Assembly (NCBI GenBank): GCA_002436405.1
Contig: DJLZ01000001.1
Coordinates: 558,713-622,712 of the forward strand
DNA from: Proteobacteria bacterium UBA6503
GTDB taxonomy: Bacteria; Pseudomonadota; Alphaproteobacteria; UBA1280; UBA6503
Direction of reading: 5' to 3'
DNA length: 64,000 nucleotides
Below are positions 8,265 to 16,661 of this stretch, one piece after another. A program made the translations under genes and the position numbers. The notes below the pieces were generated by a model, which was not told where the DNA came from, searched no databases, and saw only the letters and a program-made list of their open reading frames with translations. Within the stretch, counting starts at the first letter, position 1, and every line of letters begins with the position of its first letter.

Positions 8265-9701
8265 ATGGCAAACCAGCGCTTAGACTTGCGCATGAGCCAA
8301 CAGCTTGTTATGACCCCGCAATTGCGGATGGCCATTAAACTTTTGCAGATGAACAGTCTTGATCTGCAAAGCTTTGTCCAACAAGAAATGCTGGAAAATC
8401 CGTTCCTTTCAAATGATGAGGGGAGTACTGAGGTGCTCTCAGAAGCGCGCGACAAAAACGCCGAGCGCGACTACGAAGACGACAAAATTTCAAATGATTT
8501 CGCTGAAGACACTGGCCTTGATGCCGGGTGGGACAGCATGTACGACTCTGGCGGTACGCCTGATAAATCAACAGGTAGCACAGGTGCTGGCAATAACTTT
8601 GATGGTGATTCTTCTGATTGGGAGAAAAACGCCGTTAGCGAGCAAACGCTTAAAGACCACCTGAACGAACAGCTAGGCCTCAGCACGAATGAGCCTGCAC
8701 TTCGCTTTTTGGGCCAATACATCATCGATGCCATTGATGACAGTGGCTATATCAGCCTCGACTTTGCTGCGTCTTCTGAGCAGCTAGGCGTTGAAACCTC
8801 AAAAATGTATGAGGCGCTAAACCTTATTCAGACCTTTGACCCTGTGGGCGTGGGCTCACGCACCTTGGCCGAGTGCCTTGGCTTGCAAATGAAGGCCGAA
8901 GGCACCTACGACGAAGCCGCCCAAGTGGTGCTGGCAAACCTGGACCTTTTGGCGAAGCGCGACCTTGGTAAGCTTGCTAAAATTGCTGGCGTCAATACCG
9001 ATGAAATTCAAGAAGTATGCGAGCGTATTACCCAGCTTACACCTAAGCCTGGTCTAAAGTATGGCTCTGATGTTTCAACAAATGTTATCCCTGATTTGAT
9101 TGTTGATCGTGACTCTGAGGGCAAATGGCGTGCCGAGCTTAATGCCGAAGCTATGCCTAAGATTTTGCTGAACGATGCCTTTGATATTAAAGGCCGCACG
9201 AAAGACGATAACAACTACATCAGTGAAAAAATGACCCGTGCCCAATGGCTTCTGAAAAGCCTTGAGCAACGTGCCCGCACTATTTACAAAGTGGGTAATG
9301 CTTTGCTTGAAGTACAGGCAGGCTTTTTTGAACACGGTGTTGAGCACCTCCAACCGCTGACGCTTAAAACCGTGGCTGAAAAAGTTGAGGTGCACGAATC
9401 TACAGTTTCTCGCGTAACAAATGGCAAGTTTATGCAAACCCCAATGGGTGTGTTTGAGTTGAAGTACTTCTTCTCAAGCGCCATTGGCACAACTGGTGGC
9501 CGCGTCGAGGTGGCATCAGAGAGTGTAAAAGCCATGATTAAACGTATTATTAAAGACGAAAACCCCCAGCGACCATACTCAGACGAAAAGCTTGTGGGCC
9601 TCTTGAAAAAAGAGGGGATTGACGTTGCTCGCCGTACGGTTGCGAAATACCGTGAGGCGATAGGTATTCCGCCAACTTCACAACGCCGTGTGCGTTTGTA
9701 A
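8265..9701 (+). CDS. rpoN: RNA polymerase sigma-54 factor
   Basis: Sigma-54 recognises -24/-12 promoters and needs AAA+ activators to start transcription. The 478-residue protein shows region I (MSQQLVMTPQLRMAIKLLQM, glutamine- and leucine-rich), an acidic region II (about 50-120), the core-binding domain, a helix-turn-helix around VHESTVSRVTNGKFMQ and the RpoN box ARRTVAKYRE near the C-terminus. The ATG has ACGGAG upstream. It sits between lptB and hpf as in many alphaproteobacteria. No sigma-54 activator gene is visible in the window. Confidence 0.97.
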   Translation: MANQRLDLRMSQQLVMTPQLRMAIKLLQMNSLDLQSFVQQEMLENPFLSNDEGSTEVLSEARDKNAERDYEDDKISNDFAEDTGLDAGWDSMYDSGGTPDKSTGSTGAGNNFDGDSSDWEKNAVSEQTLKDHLNEQLGLSTNEPALRFLGQYIIDAIDDSGYISLDFAASSEQLGVETSKMYEALNLIQTFDPVGVGSRTLAECLGLQMKAEGTYDEAAQVVLANLDLLAKRDLGKLAKIAGVNTDEIQEVCERITQLTPKPGLKYGSDVSTNVIPDLIVDRDSEGKWRAELNAEAMPKILLNDAFDIKGRTKDDNNYISEKMTRAQWLLKSLEQRARTIYKVGNALLEVQAGFFEHGVEHLQPLTLKTVAEKVEVHESTVSRVTNGKFMQTPMGVFELKYFFSSAIGTTGGRVEVASESVKAMIKRIIKDENPQRPYSDEKLVGLLKKEGIDVARRTVAKYREAIGIPPTSQRRVRL

Positions 9702-9800
9702 AAGCCTTGGCAGAAGGAACCAATTAGGCGCAAACATGGAACAAACCTGTTTGAGTCTTGTTGGTTAAGATAAACAAAACCATAAAAAGGAAGTAGTACT

Positions 9801-10409
9801 ATGGATATTCATATTACAGGCCGCCACACCGACGTAGGAGATGCGTTGAAAGCACACATTCATGAGAAGATCGACAGCCTATCGCAGTACTTCCACAACG
9901 TGGTTGATGTGAACGTTGTTCTTAAACAAGAAGGCCATCGTCATGTGGCCGAAGTTAACACACTCCTTTCGGGTATTGTGCTTCGTGCTGAAGGCGAAGG
10001 GACTGACTTTTACATCGCGATTGATGAAGTTGTAGATAAGCTCGTACGTCAGCTGAAGAAGTATAAAGGCCGTTTGCAAAAACACCGTAAGCGCCGCCAA
10101 GAAGCTTCAGCTCGTATGGAAGAAATTGCACCAATCCAAGCTGTTGAACAGCACGTTGAGGAAGACTCACTTGAAGATGCGCCAGACGATATCTTTGCTG
10201 AGTACATCCCAACCGTTGTTCACAAAGACATCCGTGACCTTCAAAGCCTTAGCGTTGATGAAGCTGTGATGCAGATGGACTTGATGCACATGAACTTCTA
10301 CATTTTCCAAAACGCGAAAACAGGCGGCATTAACGTTGTTTACCGCCGCGAAGATGGCAAGATTTCATGGATCGAGCCTTCAGCAAAAAAGGGTAAAAAT
10401 GCGGCTTAA
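9801..10409 (+). CDS. hpf: Ribosome hibernation promoting factor, long form
   Basis: This 202-residue protein has an N-terminal S30AE domain (about 1-105; MDIHITGRHTDVGDALKAHI) that sits in the decoding channel. An acidic linker and a C-terminal dimerisation domain follow (about 148-200; LSVDEAVMQMDLMHMNFYIF...GKISWIEP). The long form pairs 70S ribosomes into 100S dimers in stationary phase. AAGGAAG lies upstream of the ATG. The gene is 99 bases after rpoN. The ptsN gene that usually follows in this arrangement is missing, and a terminator and rapZ follow instead. Confidence 0.93.
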   Translation: MDIHITGRHTDVGDALKAHIHEKIDSLSQYFHNVVDVNVVLKQEGHRHVAEVNTLLSGIVLRAEGEGTDFYIAIDEVVDKLVRQLKKYKGRLQKHRKRRQEASARMEEIAPIQAVEQHVEEDSLEDAPDDIFAEYIPTVVHKDIRDLQSLSVDEAVMQMDLMHMNFYIFQNAKTGGINVVYRREDGKISWIEPSAKKGKNAA

Positions 10410-10434
10410 TTTTTATTAATCCGTGTTAGACTAA

Positions 10435-10466
10435 AACCCGCTGCCCATCTGGGGTAGCGGGTTTTC
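10435..10466 (+). terminator. Terminator after hpf
   Basis: A stem of AACCCGCT and AGCGGGTT with an inner CCC/GGG extension is followed by TTTTCTT, ending 18 bases before the rapZ start. Confidence 0.8.
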
Positions 10467-10484
10467 TTATGAAGGGGGTATCTT

Positions 10485-11375
10485 ATGCCAAACAGTGTCG
10501 GCAAAAAACATGTTCTACTGGTCACAGGCCTTGCGGGTGCAGGCCGTACCACTGCGCTTAAAATTTTGGAAGACGCAGGCTATGTTGTTATCGACAACAT
10601 GCCAATGCGCTTGGCCCAAACACTGTTTAATGAGCCTTCAGCCTTGCCAGACAAAATTGCCCTTGGGACGAACATCGCAACAGACGATATGACCACCCAC
10701 TTCCTGCCAGCACTAGAAGACCTTAAGGCTTCAGAAGAAATTGTTGCCAACGTTATCTTTTTGCAAGCAGATGACGATGTTTTGCTGCGTCGTTACAAAG
10801 AAACTCGCCGTAAGCACCCTCTGCATGATGGCCGCCCTGTACTTGAAGTTATTGCAGCTGAGCGTCAAATTCTTGACCCTATTCGCCAAGCGGCTGATAC
10901 CTCGCTTGATACCTCGCACTTTAAACCAGCTGACCTTAAGCGCTACCTGCTGACGCAATTTTCAGAAGAAAGCAAAAAGTCAGACATGGCTATTTTTGTA
11001 ATGTCGTTTGGTTTTAAACACGGCGCGCCGAAAGAAGCTGACCTTATGTTTGACGTGCGCTTTTTGCGTAACCCACATTACGACCCGGACCTGCGCCCTC
11101 ATACGGGTCTTGAAAAAGACGTATGCGCCTATATTGCAGAAGACGAAAACCTTGTGCCAACCCAACAAAACATGATGAACCTGCTCAAGCAGCAGGTGCC
11201 GCTTTTCCAAAAAGAAGGGAAGGCTTACCTTACTGTCGGGATTGGTTGCACCGGCGGTAAACACCGCAGTGTGATGATGACCGAGTTTGTTGGTAAGGCT
11301 CTAAAACAAGAGTTTGATGGCAAAGGTTTGAATATCCAGATTCACCACCGCGATATTGATAATATTGCAGGTTAA
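10485..11375 (+). CDS. rapZ: RapZ-family nucleotide-binding / RNase adapter protein
   Basis: This 296-residue protein matches the RapZ (YvcJ) family. The P-loop is at 15-23, a central region carries VIFLQADDDVLLRRYKETRRKHPL, and the C-terminal domain has GIGCTGGKHRSV. In enterobacteria RapZ binds small RNAs and presents them to RNase E to control glmS; in alphaproteobacteria its role is less settled. Oddity: the P-loop reads GLAGAGRTT, with arginine in place of the Walker A lysine, so nucleotide binding may be altered. GGGGG upstream of the ATG is a good ribosome site. No hprK, ptsH or EIIA gene adjoins it; ahcY is next. Confidence 0.9.
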   Translation: MPNSVGKKHVLLVTGLAGAGRTTALKILEDAGYVVIDNMPMRLAQTLFNEPSALPDKIALGTNIATDDMTTHFLPALEDLKASEEIVANVIFLQADDDVLLRRYKETRRKHPLHDGRPVLEVIAAERQILDPIRQAADTSLDTSHFKPADLKRYLLTQFSEESKKSDMAIFVMSFGFKHGAPKEADLMFDVRFLRNPHYDPDLRPHTGLEKDVCAYIAEDENLVPTQQNMMNLLKQQVPLFQKEGKAYLTVGIGCTGGKHRSVMMTEFVGKALKQEFDGKGLNIQIHHRDIDNIAG

Positions 11376-11399
11376 TTAAACCCCTCAAAAACTAGACAT

Positions 11400-11419
11400 T
11401 TTAGGCTTTTTCGCCTAAA
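11400..11419 (+). other. Small hairpin in the ahcY leader
   Basis: TTTAGGC/GCCTAAA with a six-base loop lies 37 bases before the ahcY start. There is no T run after it, and the roughly 80-base leader lacks the conserved core expected of an S-adenosylhomocysteine riboswitch. It could be an RNA stabiliser or a weak Rho-independent stop for rapZ. Confidence 0.4.
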
Positions 11420-11455
11420 GTGGGCCGTTATTAAAAATTAAAGGGATGACGCACC

Positions 11456-12769
11456 ATGTCACAACCAGCGACTGCTACCACATTTGAAGACTTTAAAGTT
11501 AAAGATATGAGCTTGGCCGCCGAAGGCCGCCGCACTATTGAACTGGCTGAAAAAGAAATGCCAGGCCTAATGTCAATCCGTGCTGAATACGGTAAAGAGC
11601 AACCTCTTAAAGGTGCCCGTATTGCTGGTTGCCTACACATGACCGTTGAAACTGCTGTACTTATCGAAACCCTAACAACTTTGGGTGCTGAAGTACGCTG
11701 GTCAAGCTGTAACATCTTCTCAACAAACGATGCTGCTGCCGCTGCGATTGCCGCTGCAGGCATCCCTGTTTTTGCTTGGAAAGGCGAAACTGAAGAAGAG
11801 TACGAATGGTGTATCGAACAAACAATCGTGGGCCACGACTCATGGCGCCCGAACATGATTCTTGATGATGGTGGTGACCTTAGCCTTATCATGCACGAAA
11901 AATACCCAGAGCTTATGGCCGACATTAAAGGTATTTCAGAAGAAACTACAACAGGCGTTCTTCGCCTAAACGAAATGGCTAAAAAAGGCACTCTTAAATG
12001 CCCAGCTATTAACGTGAACGACTCTGTAACAAAATCAAAATTCGATAACCTATATGGCTGCCGCGAGTCATTGGTTGACGGCATCAAGCGTGCCACTGAC
12101 GTAATGGTTGCTGGTAAAGTTGCTGTTGTTGCTGGCTACGGTGATGTTGGTAAAGGTTGTGCTGAAGCGCTAAGCTCAGCTGGTGCACGTGTTATCGTGA
12201 CCGAAATTGACCCTATTAACGCCCTTCAAGCTGCAATGCGTGGTTACGAAGTGACGACAATGGAAGACGCTGTATCACAAGGCGATATCTTTGTAACTGC
12301 TACAGGTAACAAAGACATCATCACCGCTGACCACGTGATGAAGATGAAAGACCACGCTATTGTGTGCAACATCGGCCACTTCGATAACGAAATTCAGGTT
12401 GATAAACTACGTAACTTCACTTGGACGAACATCAAGCCACAGGTTGATAAGATTACTAAAAAAGACGGTACATCAATTATCCTTCTAGCTGAAGGCCGCT
12501 TGGTAAACCTAGGTTGCGCCACTGGCCACCCTGCGTTTGTGATGAGTGCAAGTTTCTCAAACCAAACATTGGCACAGGTTGAACTTTGGAAGAACCATAC
12601 CCAATATGATAATAAGGTGTACATGCTACCGAAGAAGCTAGACGAACAAGTGGCACGTTTCCACATTGGTCAGCTAGGTATTAAGCTTGAGACCCTAAGT
12701 AAAGAACAAGCCGACTACATCGGCGTAGACGTTGAAGGCCCATTCAAGCCTGAATACTACCGCTACTAA
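11456..12769 (+). CDS. ahcY: Adenosylhomocysteinase
   Basis: AhcY hydrolyses S-adenosylhomocysteine to adenosine and homocysteine, relieving product inhibition of methyltransferases and feeding methionine recycling. The 437-residue protein is full length. Visible motifs are GCLHMTVETAVLIETL, SCNIFSTND, the NAD-binding loop VVAGYGDVGKGCA, the catalytic segment KSKFDNLYGCRESL and the conserved C-terminus PFKPEYYRY. AAAGGGA upstream of the ATG decides the start. The enzyme is a cytosolic NAD-dependent tetramer in known cases. Confidence 0.98.
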   Translation: MSQPATATTFEDFKVKDMSLAAEGRRTIELAEKEMPGLMSIRAEYGKEQPLKGARIAGCLHMTVETAVLIETLTTLGAEVRWSSCNIFSTNDAAAAAIAAAGIPVFAWKGETEEEYEWCIEQTIVGHDSWRPNMILDDGGDLSLIMHEKYPELMADIKGISEETTTGVLRLNEMAKKGTLKCPAINVNDSVTKSKFDNLYGCRESLVDGIKRATDVMVAGKVAVVAGYGDVGKGCAEALSSAGARVIVTEIDPINALQAAMRGYEVTTMEDAVSQGDIFVTATGNKDIITADHVMKMKDHAIVCNIGHFDNEIQVDKLRNFTWTNIKPQVDKITKKDGTSIILLAEGRLVNLGCATGHPAFVMSASFSNQTLAQVELWKNHTQYDNKVYMLPKKLDEQVARFHIGQLGIKLETLSKEQADYIGVDVEGPFKPEYYRY

Positions 12770-12781
12770 ACTGAAGTGGAA

Positions 12782-12809
12782 GAGGTTTAGGGCTGTGGCC
12801 TTAAACCTC
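12782..12809 (+). other. Hairpin downstream of ahcY
   Basis: An 11-pair stem GAGGTTTAGGG/CCTTAAACCTC (one G-T pair) begins 12 bases after the ahcY stop codon. It has no T run, so it is more likely an mRNA 3'-end stabiliser or processing site between ahcY and the small gene at 12832 than a terminator. Confidence 0.45.
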
Positions 12810-12831
12810 ATCCTATGAAAAGAGATAACAC

Positions 12832-13140
12832 ATGGCAGAACCACGTAAAAAACCAACAGTCCGTACCGACCATTACCCTCAGTATCAAATTATTGAGCAT
12901 AAGGGTTCGCTTGCGGTGGCTGTGCCATTTAACCAGCAAGATAAAAGCCGTGTTTGGGTGCGTCTGGGTCATGAGGTTATTCGTATTTCATACAACAGTA
13001 AGTTTTTTGCAGACCTGCAAGATGTACCACTCGACAAAATGGTGCTGATTCGTCGCCAACCTACCCTTTGGATTGTAGAAGTAAACGACATCGGTAAACC
13101 TGTTGCCGAGTACGAAGCTTTGGTTGTTGCAACCGAGTAG
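12832..13140 (+). CDS. Small unknown protein (102 aa)
   Basis: I do not recognise this protein. It is basic at the N-terminus (MAEPRKKPTVRTDHYPQY) and otherwise looks like a compact beta-rich fold with hydrophobic strands (SLAVAVPF, RVWVRLGHEVIRISY, LWIVEVN). It has no cysteines, signal peptide or membrane helix. Codon use matches ahcY, and the ATG is preceded by AAAAGAG. It lies 62 bases after ahcY and is closed by a strong bidirectional terminator, so it may be cotranscribed with ahcY. Confidence 0.7.
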   Translation: MAEPRKKPTVRTDHYPQYQIIEHKGSLAVAVPFNQQDKSRVWVRLGHEVIRISYNSKFFADLQDVPLDKMVLIRRQPTLWIVEVNDIGKPVAEYEALVVATE

Positions 13141-13152
13141 ACTACCCAAATA

Positions 13153-13185
13153 AAAAGCCCCGCCAAATCGGCGGGGCTTTTTTTG
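13153..13185. terminator. Bidirectional terminator between converging genes
   Basis: AAAGCCCCGCC/GGCGGGGCTTT has a run of Ts on the + side and As on the other. It serves the 102-residue gene and the converging reductase gene ending at 13196. Confidence 0.93.
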
Positions 13186-13195
13186 TGCTTTGAAC

Positions 13196-14221
13196 TTAAG
13201 CGGCAGGCACACCTTTTGAGGTGGTGTACACAAGCTTAAACTTCTTGTCAGGGTCGATGATGCCTTGAGCTGTTTTGGCAGCAATGGCACCTTCGGCAAA
13301 GCCTGTTAGGATAAGATCAAGCTTACCTGGGTAGTCGGTAATATCGCCAATAGCCAAAATGCCTGGGCGGGTGGTTTGCATGGTTGAGGCTTCAACCGCA
13401 ATTTTCTTACCGGCAAGGTCAATGTTCCAATCGTTAATTGGGCCAAGGGCTGGGCTCATCCCGAAGAAGCAAAGGAGGTTATCGGCTTCAAGTTCGGTTT
13501 TGTTGCCTTCAAGGTCAGCAATCACAACTTGCTCAAGCTGGCCATCTTTACCATGTAGCTCAGAAAGTTGAGCAGGGGCATGAACAGTTACTTTGCATGC
13601 GGCTTCAAGCTCACGCATTTGGCGCACAGTTTCTTCCGCAGCGCGGAAGCTGTTACGGCGGTGAATCACATGAATGTGCTTGGCTGAGTTTGCAAGTTCA
13701 ACAGCCCAGTCAACAGCGCTATCGCCGCCGCCAGCAATCACAATTGATTTACCTTCAAATTGGGCTTTCTTCTGCACTGAATAGAATACTGATGTATTTT
13801 CGTAATCTGCCAGATTTTCTAGTGGTGGGCGGCGTGGGGTAAATACGCCCATACCGGCAGCAATAATCACCACTTTACAGTGAATTTCATCCGTGGCGGT
13901 GCCTACAATAAAGCTACCGTCTTTTTGTTCGGTAAGCTCAGACACTGGGTTGCCGAGGATGTACTGCGGGTCAAAAGGCTCGCCCTGTTCGGCAAGTTTT
14001 TCAACAATATCGCCCGCGAGTACGCTTGGGTAACCCGGAATATCATAAATTGGTTTTTCTGGGTAAAGTGCCGAAAGTTGACCACCAATATGCGGTAGTG
14101 AATCAATAACGGCGCACTTGTAACCCAAGAAGCCTGCTTCAAAAACCATAAACAAGCCAACTGGCCCAGCGCCAATTACAGCAATGTCGGTTTTAGTAAT
14201 GTTTTTTGTACGTGTTTCCAT
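13196..14221 (-). CDS. Ferredoxin/flavodoxin-NADP reductase, type 2
   Basis: This 341-residue flavoprotein resembles thioredoxin reductase but lacks its CxxC pair, as expected of the YumC-like type 2 ferredoxin-NADP reductases. The FAD-binding loop VIGAGPVGLF is near residue 16, a second dinucleotide loop VIAGGGDSAVDWA near 163, and the C-terminal FAD contact AIGDITDYPGKLDLIL near 290. It would exchange electrons between NADPH and ferredoxin or flavodoxin in the cytoplasm. TATACT lies seven bases before the ATG and no ribosome site is seen, so its mRNA may be leaderless. It is divergent from the tsaE-amgK gene. Confidence 0.9.
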   Translation of the reverse strand: METRTKNITKTDIAVIGAGPVGLFMVFEAGFLGYKCAVIDSLPHIGGQLSALYPEKPIYDIPGYPSVLAGDIVEKLAEQGEPFDPQYILGNPVSELTEQKDGSFIVGTATDEIHCKVVIIAAGMGVFTPRRPPLENLADYENTSVFYSVQKKAQFEGKSIVIAGGGDSAVDWAVELANSAKHIHVIHRRNSFRAAEETVRQMRELEAACKVTVHAPAQLSELHGKDGQLEQVVIADLEGNKTELEADNLLCFFGMSPALGPINDWNIDLAGKKIAVEASTMQTTRPGILAIGDITDYPGKLDLILTGFAEGAIAAKTAQGIIDPDKKFKLVYTTSKGVPAA

Positions 14222-14228
14222 AAGCGGC

Positions 14229-14256
14229 AGTATAGATATTTTTACTGTTTTGTAAA
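14229..14256 (-). promoter_or_regulatory. Promoter of the ferredoxin-NADP reductase gene, apparently leaderless
   Basis: Read on the minus strand, TTTACA (14256-14251), 16 bases and TATACT (14234-14229) form a good sigma-70 promoter. Only seven bases separate the -10 box from the ATG at 14221, so transcription would begin at or next to the start codon. Confidence 0.65.
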
Positions 14257-14311
14257 GGGCGACAAATTAGGCAAATTGACCCTAATTGGCCGTAAAATTC
14301 GGTAAGTTTTA

Positions 14312-14340
14312 TTGTGTTTGAGGCTATTTTTGCCTACAAT
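14312..14340 (+). promoter_or_regulatory. Promoter of tsaE-amgK, apparently leaderless
   Basis: TTGTGT (14312-14317), 17 bases and TACAAT (14335-14340) precede the ATG at 14348 by seven bases, with no ribosome-binding sequence. Transcription should start on the A of the ATG. Confidence 0.65.
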
Positions 14341-14347
14341 ACTCGGC

Positions 14348-15841
14348 ATGATAGAACTTGTAAAACACTGCCCAACCCCTGAAGCGACAACACAGCTTGC
14401 CGCTGACATTGCCCCATACCTTTTGCCTGGTGACGTTATTGGCCTGCAAGGTTACTTGGGTGCTGGTAAAAGCCACTTTGCACGCTCGCTCATCCGTGCG
14501 CTTGGTAGCAAACAAAAGCACATGCCAAGCCCTACTTTTACGCTTATTCAAACCTACGACGATACCCGTATGCCTGTTGCGCATACCGACTTTTATCGTC
14601 TTGCAGCCCCTGATGAGGCTGACGAACTCAACCTAGAGCCTTTCTTTAAGCACGGTGTTGCCATTGTTGAATGGCCTGAAAATGCCGAGCATGTGATGCC
14701 AAAAGATACCCTGTGGATTCACTTGGATGATGACGGCGCTGGCCGCCGCGTGACCCTAAAGGGTGAAGGCTGGGACAAACGCTTTGGTCTATTCGCCACT
14801 GAGTGCCGCCGTGCGAGCACTGAAAAAGGCCGTATGAATTTCCTTGAGGAAATTACAGGTAAACGTGGCCAACTGGTGACCCCAGTTTCTGAAGATGCTT
14901 CATTCCGCTCATACTGGCGTGTGCGTGCCGAAGAGGGGACACGCATTTTGATGGATGCCCCGCCGCCAATCGAAGATCTGCCACGCTTTGTTGAGCTTGG
15001 TAAGTTTCTTGAAAGTATCGGTGTGCATAGCCCGCATGTTTACAATGTGGATGCTAAAAAAGGCTACGCCATGATTGAAGATATGGGTAAATACACCTTC
15101 TTCGACGCCATGGCCAAAGGCGCTGACATGAAAACCCTTTACGAAAAAGCCGTAGATGTGCTGATTCACATCGCCAACAACACCCGTGGCCCAGTGCCAA
15201 CCCTTTCACGGAATGACTTTTTGGCAGGTGCCTCTGTCTTTACGGATTGGTACATGCCAATCACCAATGGCCATGCGACGCATACCGCTGACCGTCAGCA
15301 ATTCCGCGATATTATGGGCAGCTTTTACGAAACTGTTATGGCGGTACCGCACACCACAATGCTGAGCGATTACCACAGCCAAAACCTAATGCTACTTGGT
15401 AAACCGAAAGACGTAACCGAGGGCAGCAGTAAGCCAACCACCCTTGAAAATATTGCCGACGTTGGCGTGCTTGACTTCCAAGACGCGCGCGTCGGCCCTG
15501 TAACTTATGACCTTGCAAGCCTATTGTTTGATGTTCGATTTGATGTGCCTGACGACATGCACGACGAACTGATTGACCGCTTGCTTGATGGCTTGGACGA
15601 GAAAATTGACCGCAAGAAATTTATGACGGCCATGAACTTGTTCCAAATTCAAAACCTATTGCGCATTGCCGGTGTGTTTGCACGCCTTGCTTTCCGTGAT
15701 GGCAAAAAACACTACCTAGACTACATGCCACGCCTATGGGCACACTATGACAAACTGATTGACCGCACCCCTGAAGCGGCGCCGTTGGTTAAGTTTATGA
15801 ACAAAAAAACCTGCTGTAGTCGCGAACTAAAGGCGGTTTAA
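14348..15841 (+). CDS. TsaE / AmgK-type sugar kinase fusion
   Basis: Two enzymes share this 497-residue protein. Residues 1-155 are TsaE, the ATPase of the tRNA threonylcarbamoyladenosine (t6A) system, with P-loop GYLGAGKSHF (35-44), SPTFTLIQTY and HTDFYRL. Residues from about 163 resemble AmgK, the anomeric kinase for N-acetylmuramic acid and N-acetylglucosamine in the cell-wall recycling route that bypasses UDP-sugar synthesis de novo. It shows the phosphotransferase motif LSDYHSQNLMLL and the metal-binding GVLDFQDARVG. Such fusions are known in alphaproteobacteria. The ATG at 14348 fits the family N-terminus; a TTG at 14312 lies in the promoter. murU follows after one base. Confidence 0.92.
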   Translation: MIELVKHCPTPEATTQLAADIAPYLLPGDVIGLQGYLGAGKSHFARSLIRALGSKQKHMPSPTFTLIQTYDDTRMPVAHTDFYRLAAPDEADELNLEPFFKHGVAIVEWPENAEHVMPKDTLWIHLDDDGAGRRVTLKGEGWDKRFGLFATECRRASTEKGRMNFLEEITGKRGQLVTPVSEDASFRSYWRVRAEEGTRILMDAPPPIEDLPRFVELGKFLESIGVHSPHVYNVDAKKGYAMIEDMGKYTFFDAMAKGADMKTLYEKAVDVLIHIANNTRGPVPTLSRNDFLAGASVFTDWYMPITNGHATHTADRQQFRDIMGSFYETVMAVPHTTMLSDYHSQNLMLLGKPKDVTEGSSKPTTLENIADVGVLDFQDARVGPVTYDLASLLFDVRFDVPDDMHDELIDRLLDGLDEKIDRKKFMTAMNLFQIQNLLRIAGVFARLAFRDGKKHYLDYMPRLWAHYDKLIDRTPEAAPLVKFMNKKTCCSRELKAV

Positions 15842-15842
15842 T

Positions 15843-16640
15843 ATGACAACTAAGCTCGCAAACACTAACAACGTAGTACAGTTCAAACCCATGACCACAC
15901 CTGCAATGATTTTGGCCGCTGGCCGAGGCACACGCCTTAAAGACCTGACGCAAGACACACCAAAACCATTGGTACCGGTGGGCGACATTACCCCGTTTGA
16001 ACGTAGCGCAGGCCTGCTAGCAAAAGCTGGCTACAACTCTATTTACGCAAACGCATGGTACTGCGGCGAGCAAATCGTGAAAGCCGCTGACCGTCTGAAC
16101 AACGCAGGCCTAGGCTGCACCGTCACCGCAATCGAGGAAGAAGAACTGCTTGATACTGGCGGCGGCATTAAAAATGCCATGAAAACATTTGGCGATAAAG
16201 TGCCCTTTATTTCGGTAAATGGTGACCTTGTTTGGAGTGAAGAAACACACCCAATTCTTAAGCACCTGCCGGGCTTGTTTGATGACTCTAAAATGGATGC
16301 TTTGTTGCTGCTTGTCCCGCGTGAGAAAGCCATGGGCTACTTTAAAGACGGTGACTTTTTCTTGGATTTAGAAGAAGGCGAAAAGGTAGGTAAGCTACGC
16401 TGGCGCGATGGCGAACCTGAAGCCCCATATGTTTACGCCTGTATTCAAGTTTTGCACCCACGCTTGTTTGATGGCTCACCTGATACGCCATTTTCAATGG
16501 CAGCGCTATACCGTAAAGCCTCAAACGAAGGCCGCTTGTACGGTGTGAAATACGATGGCCAATGGGCCGACATGGGTACCCCTGAAGGGATGGAACTTGC
16601 CGCTAATATGCTGCAAGGCCTGAAAAGCCAAGTGGCTTAA
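15843..16640 (+). CDS. murU: N-acetylmuramate-1-phosphate uridylyltransferase MurU
   Basis: A sugar-1-phosphate nucleotidyltransferase of 265 residues with the signature LAAGRGTRLKDLTQDTPKPLVPVG (about 21-44). In muramic-acid recycling it converts MurNAc-1-phosphate, made by AmgK, into UDP-MurNAc. Direct adjacency to the AmgK domain, with one base between the genes, is the main reason to prefer MurU over other nucleotidyltransferases. The first 16 residues before MTTPAMILAAG are unusual, and ATG 15891 is an alternative start. Cytosolic. Confidence 0.88.
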   Translation: MTTKLANTNNVVQFKPMTTPAMILAAGRGTRLKDLTQDTPKPLVPVGDITPFERSAGLLAKAGYNSIYANAWYCGEQIVKAADRLNNAGLGCTVTAIEEEELLDTGGGIKNAMKTFGDKVPFISVNGDLVWSEETHPILKHLPGLFDDSKMDALLLLVPREKAMGYFKDGDFFLDLEEGEKVGKLRWRDGEPEAPYVYACIQVLHPRLFDGSPDTPFSMAALYRKASNEGRLYGVKYDGQWADMGTPEGMELAANMLQGLKSQVA

Positions 16641-16661
16641 TTGGGGTCATCACAAAGGGTT

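Noticed and set aside
9701..9800. TTGGCAGAAGG between rpoN and hpf as a sigma-54 promoter
   Set aside because: The -12 part (TTGCA-like) is missing at the required spacing; only the GG of the -24 box fits.
11376..11455. S-adenosylhomocysteine riboswitch ahead of ahcY
   Set aside because: The leader is only about 80 bases, with one small hairpin, and I cannot find the conserved core or pseudoknot strands.
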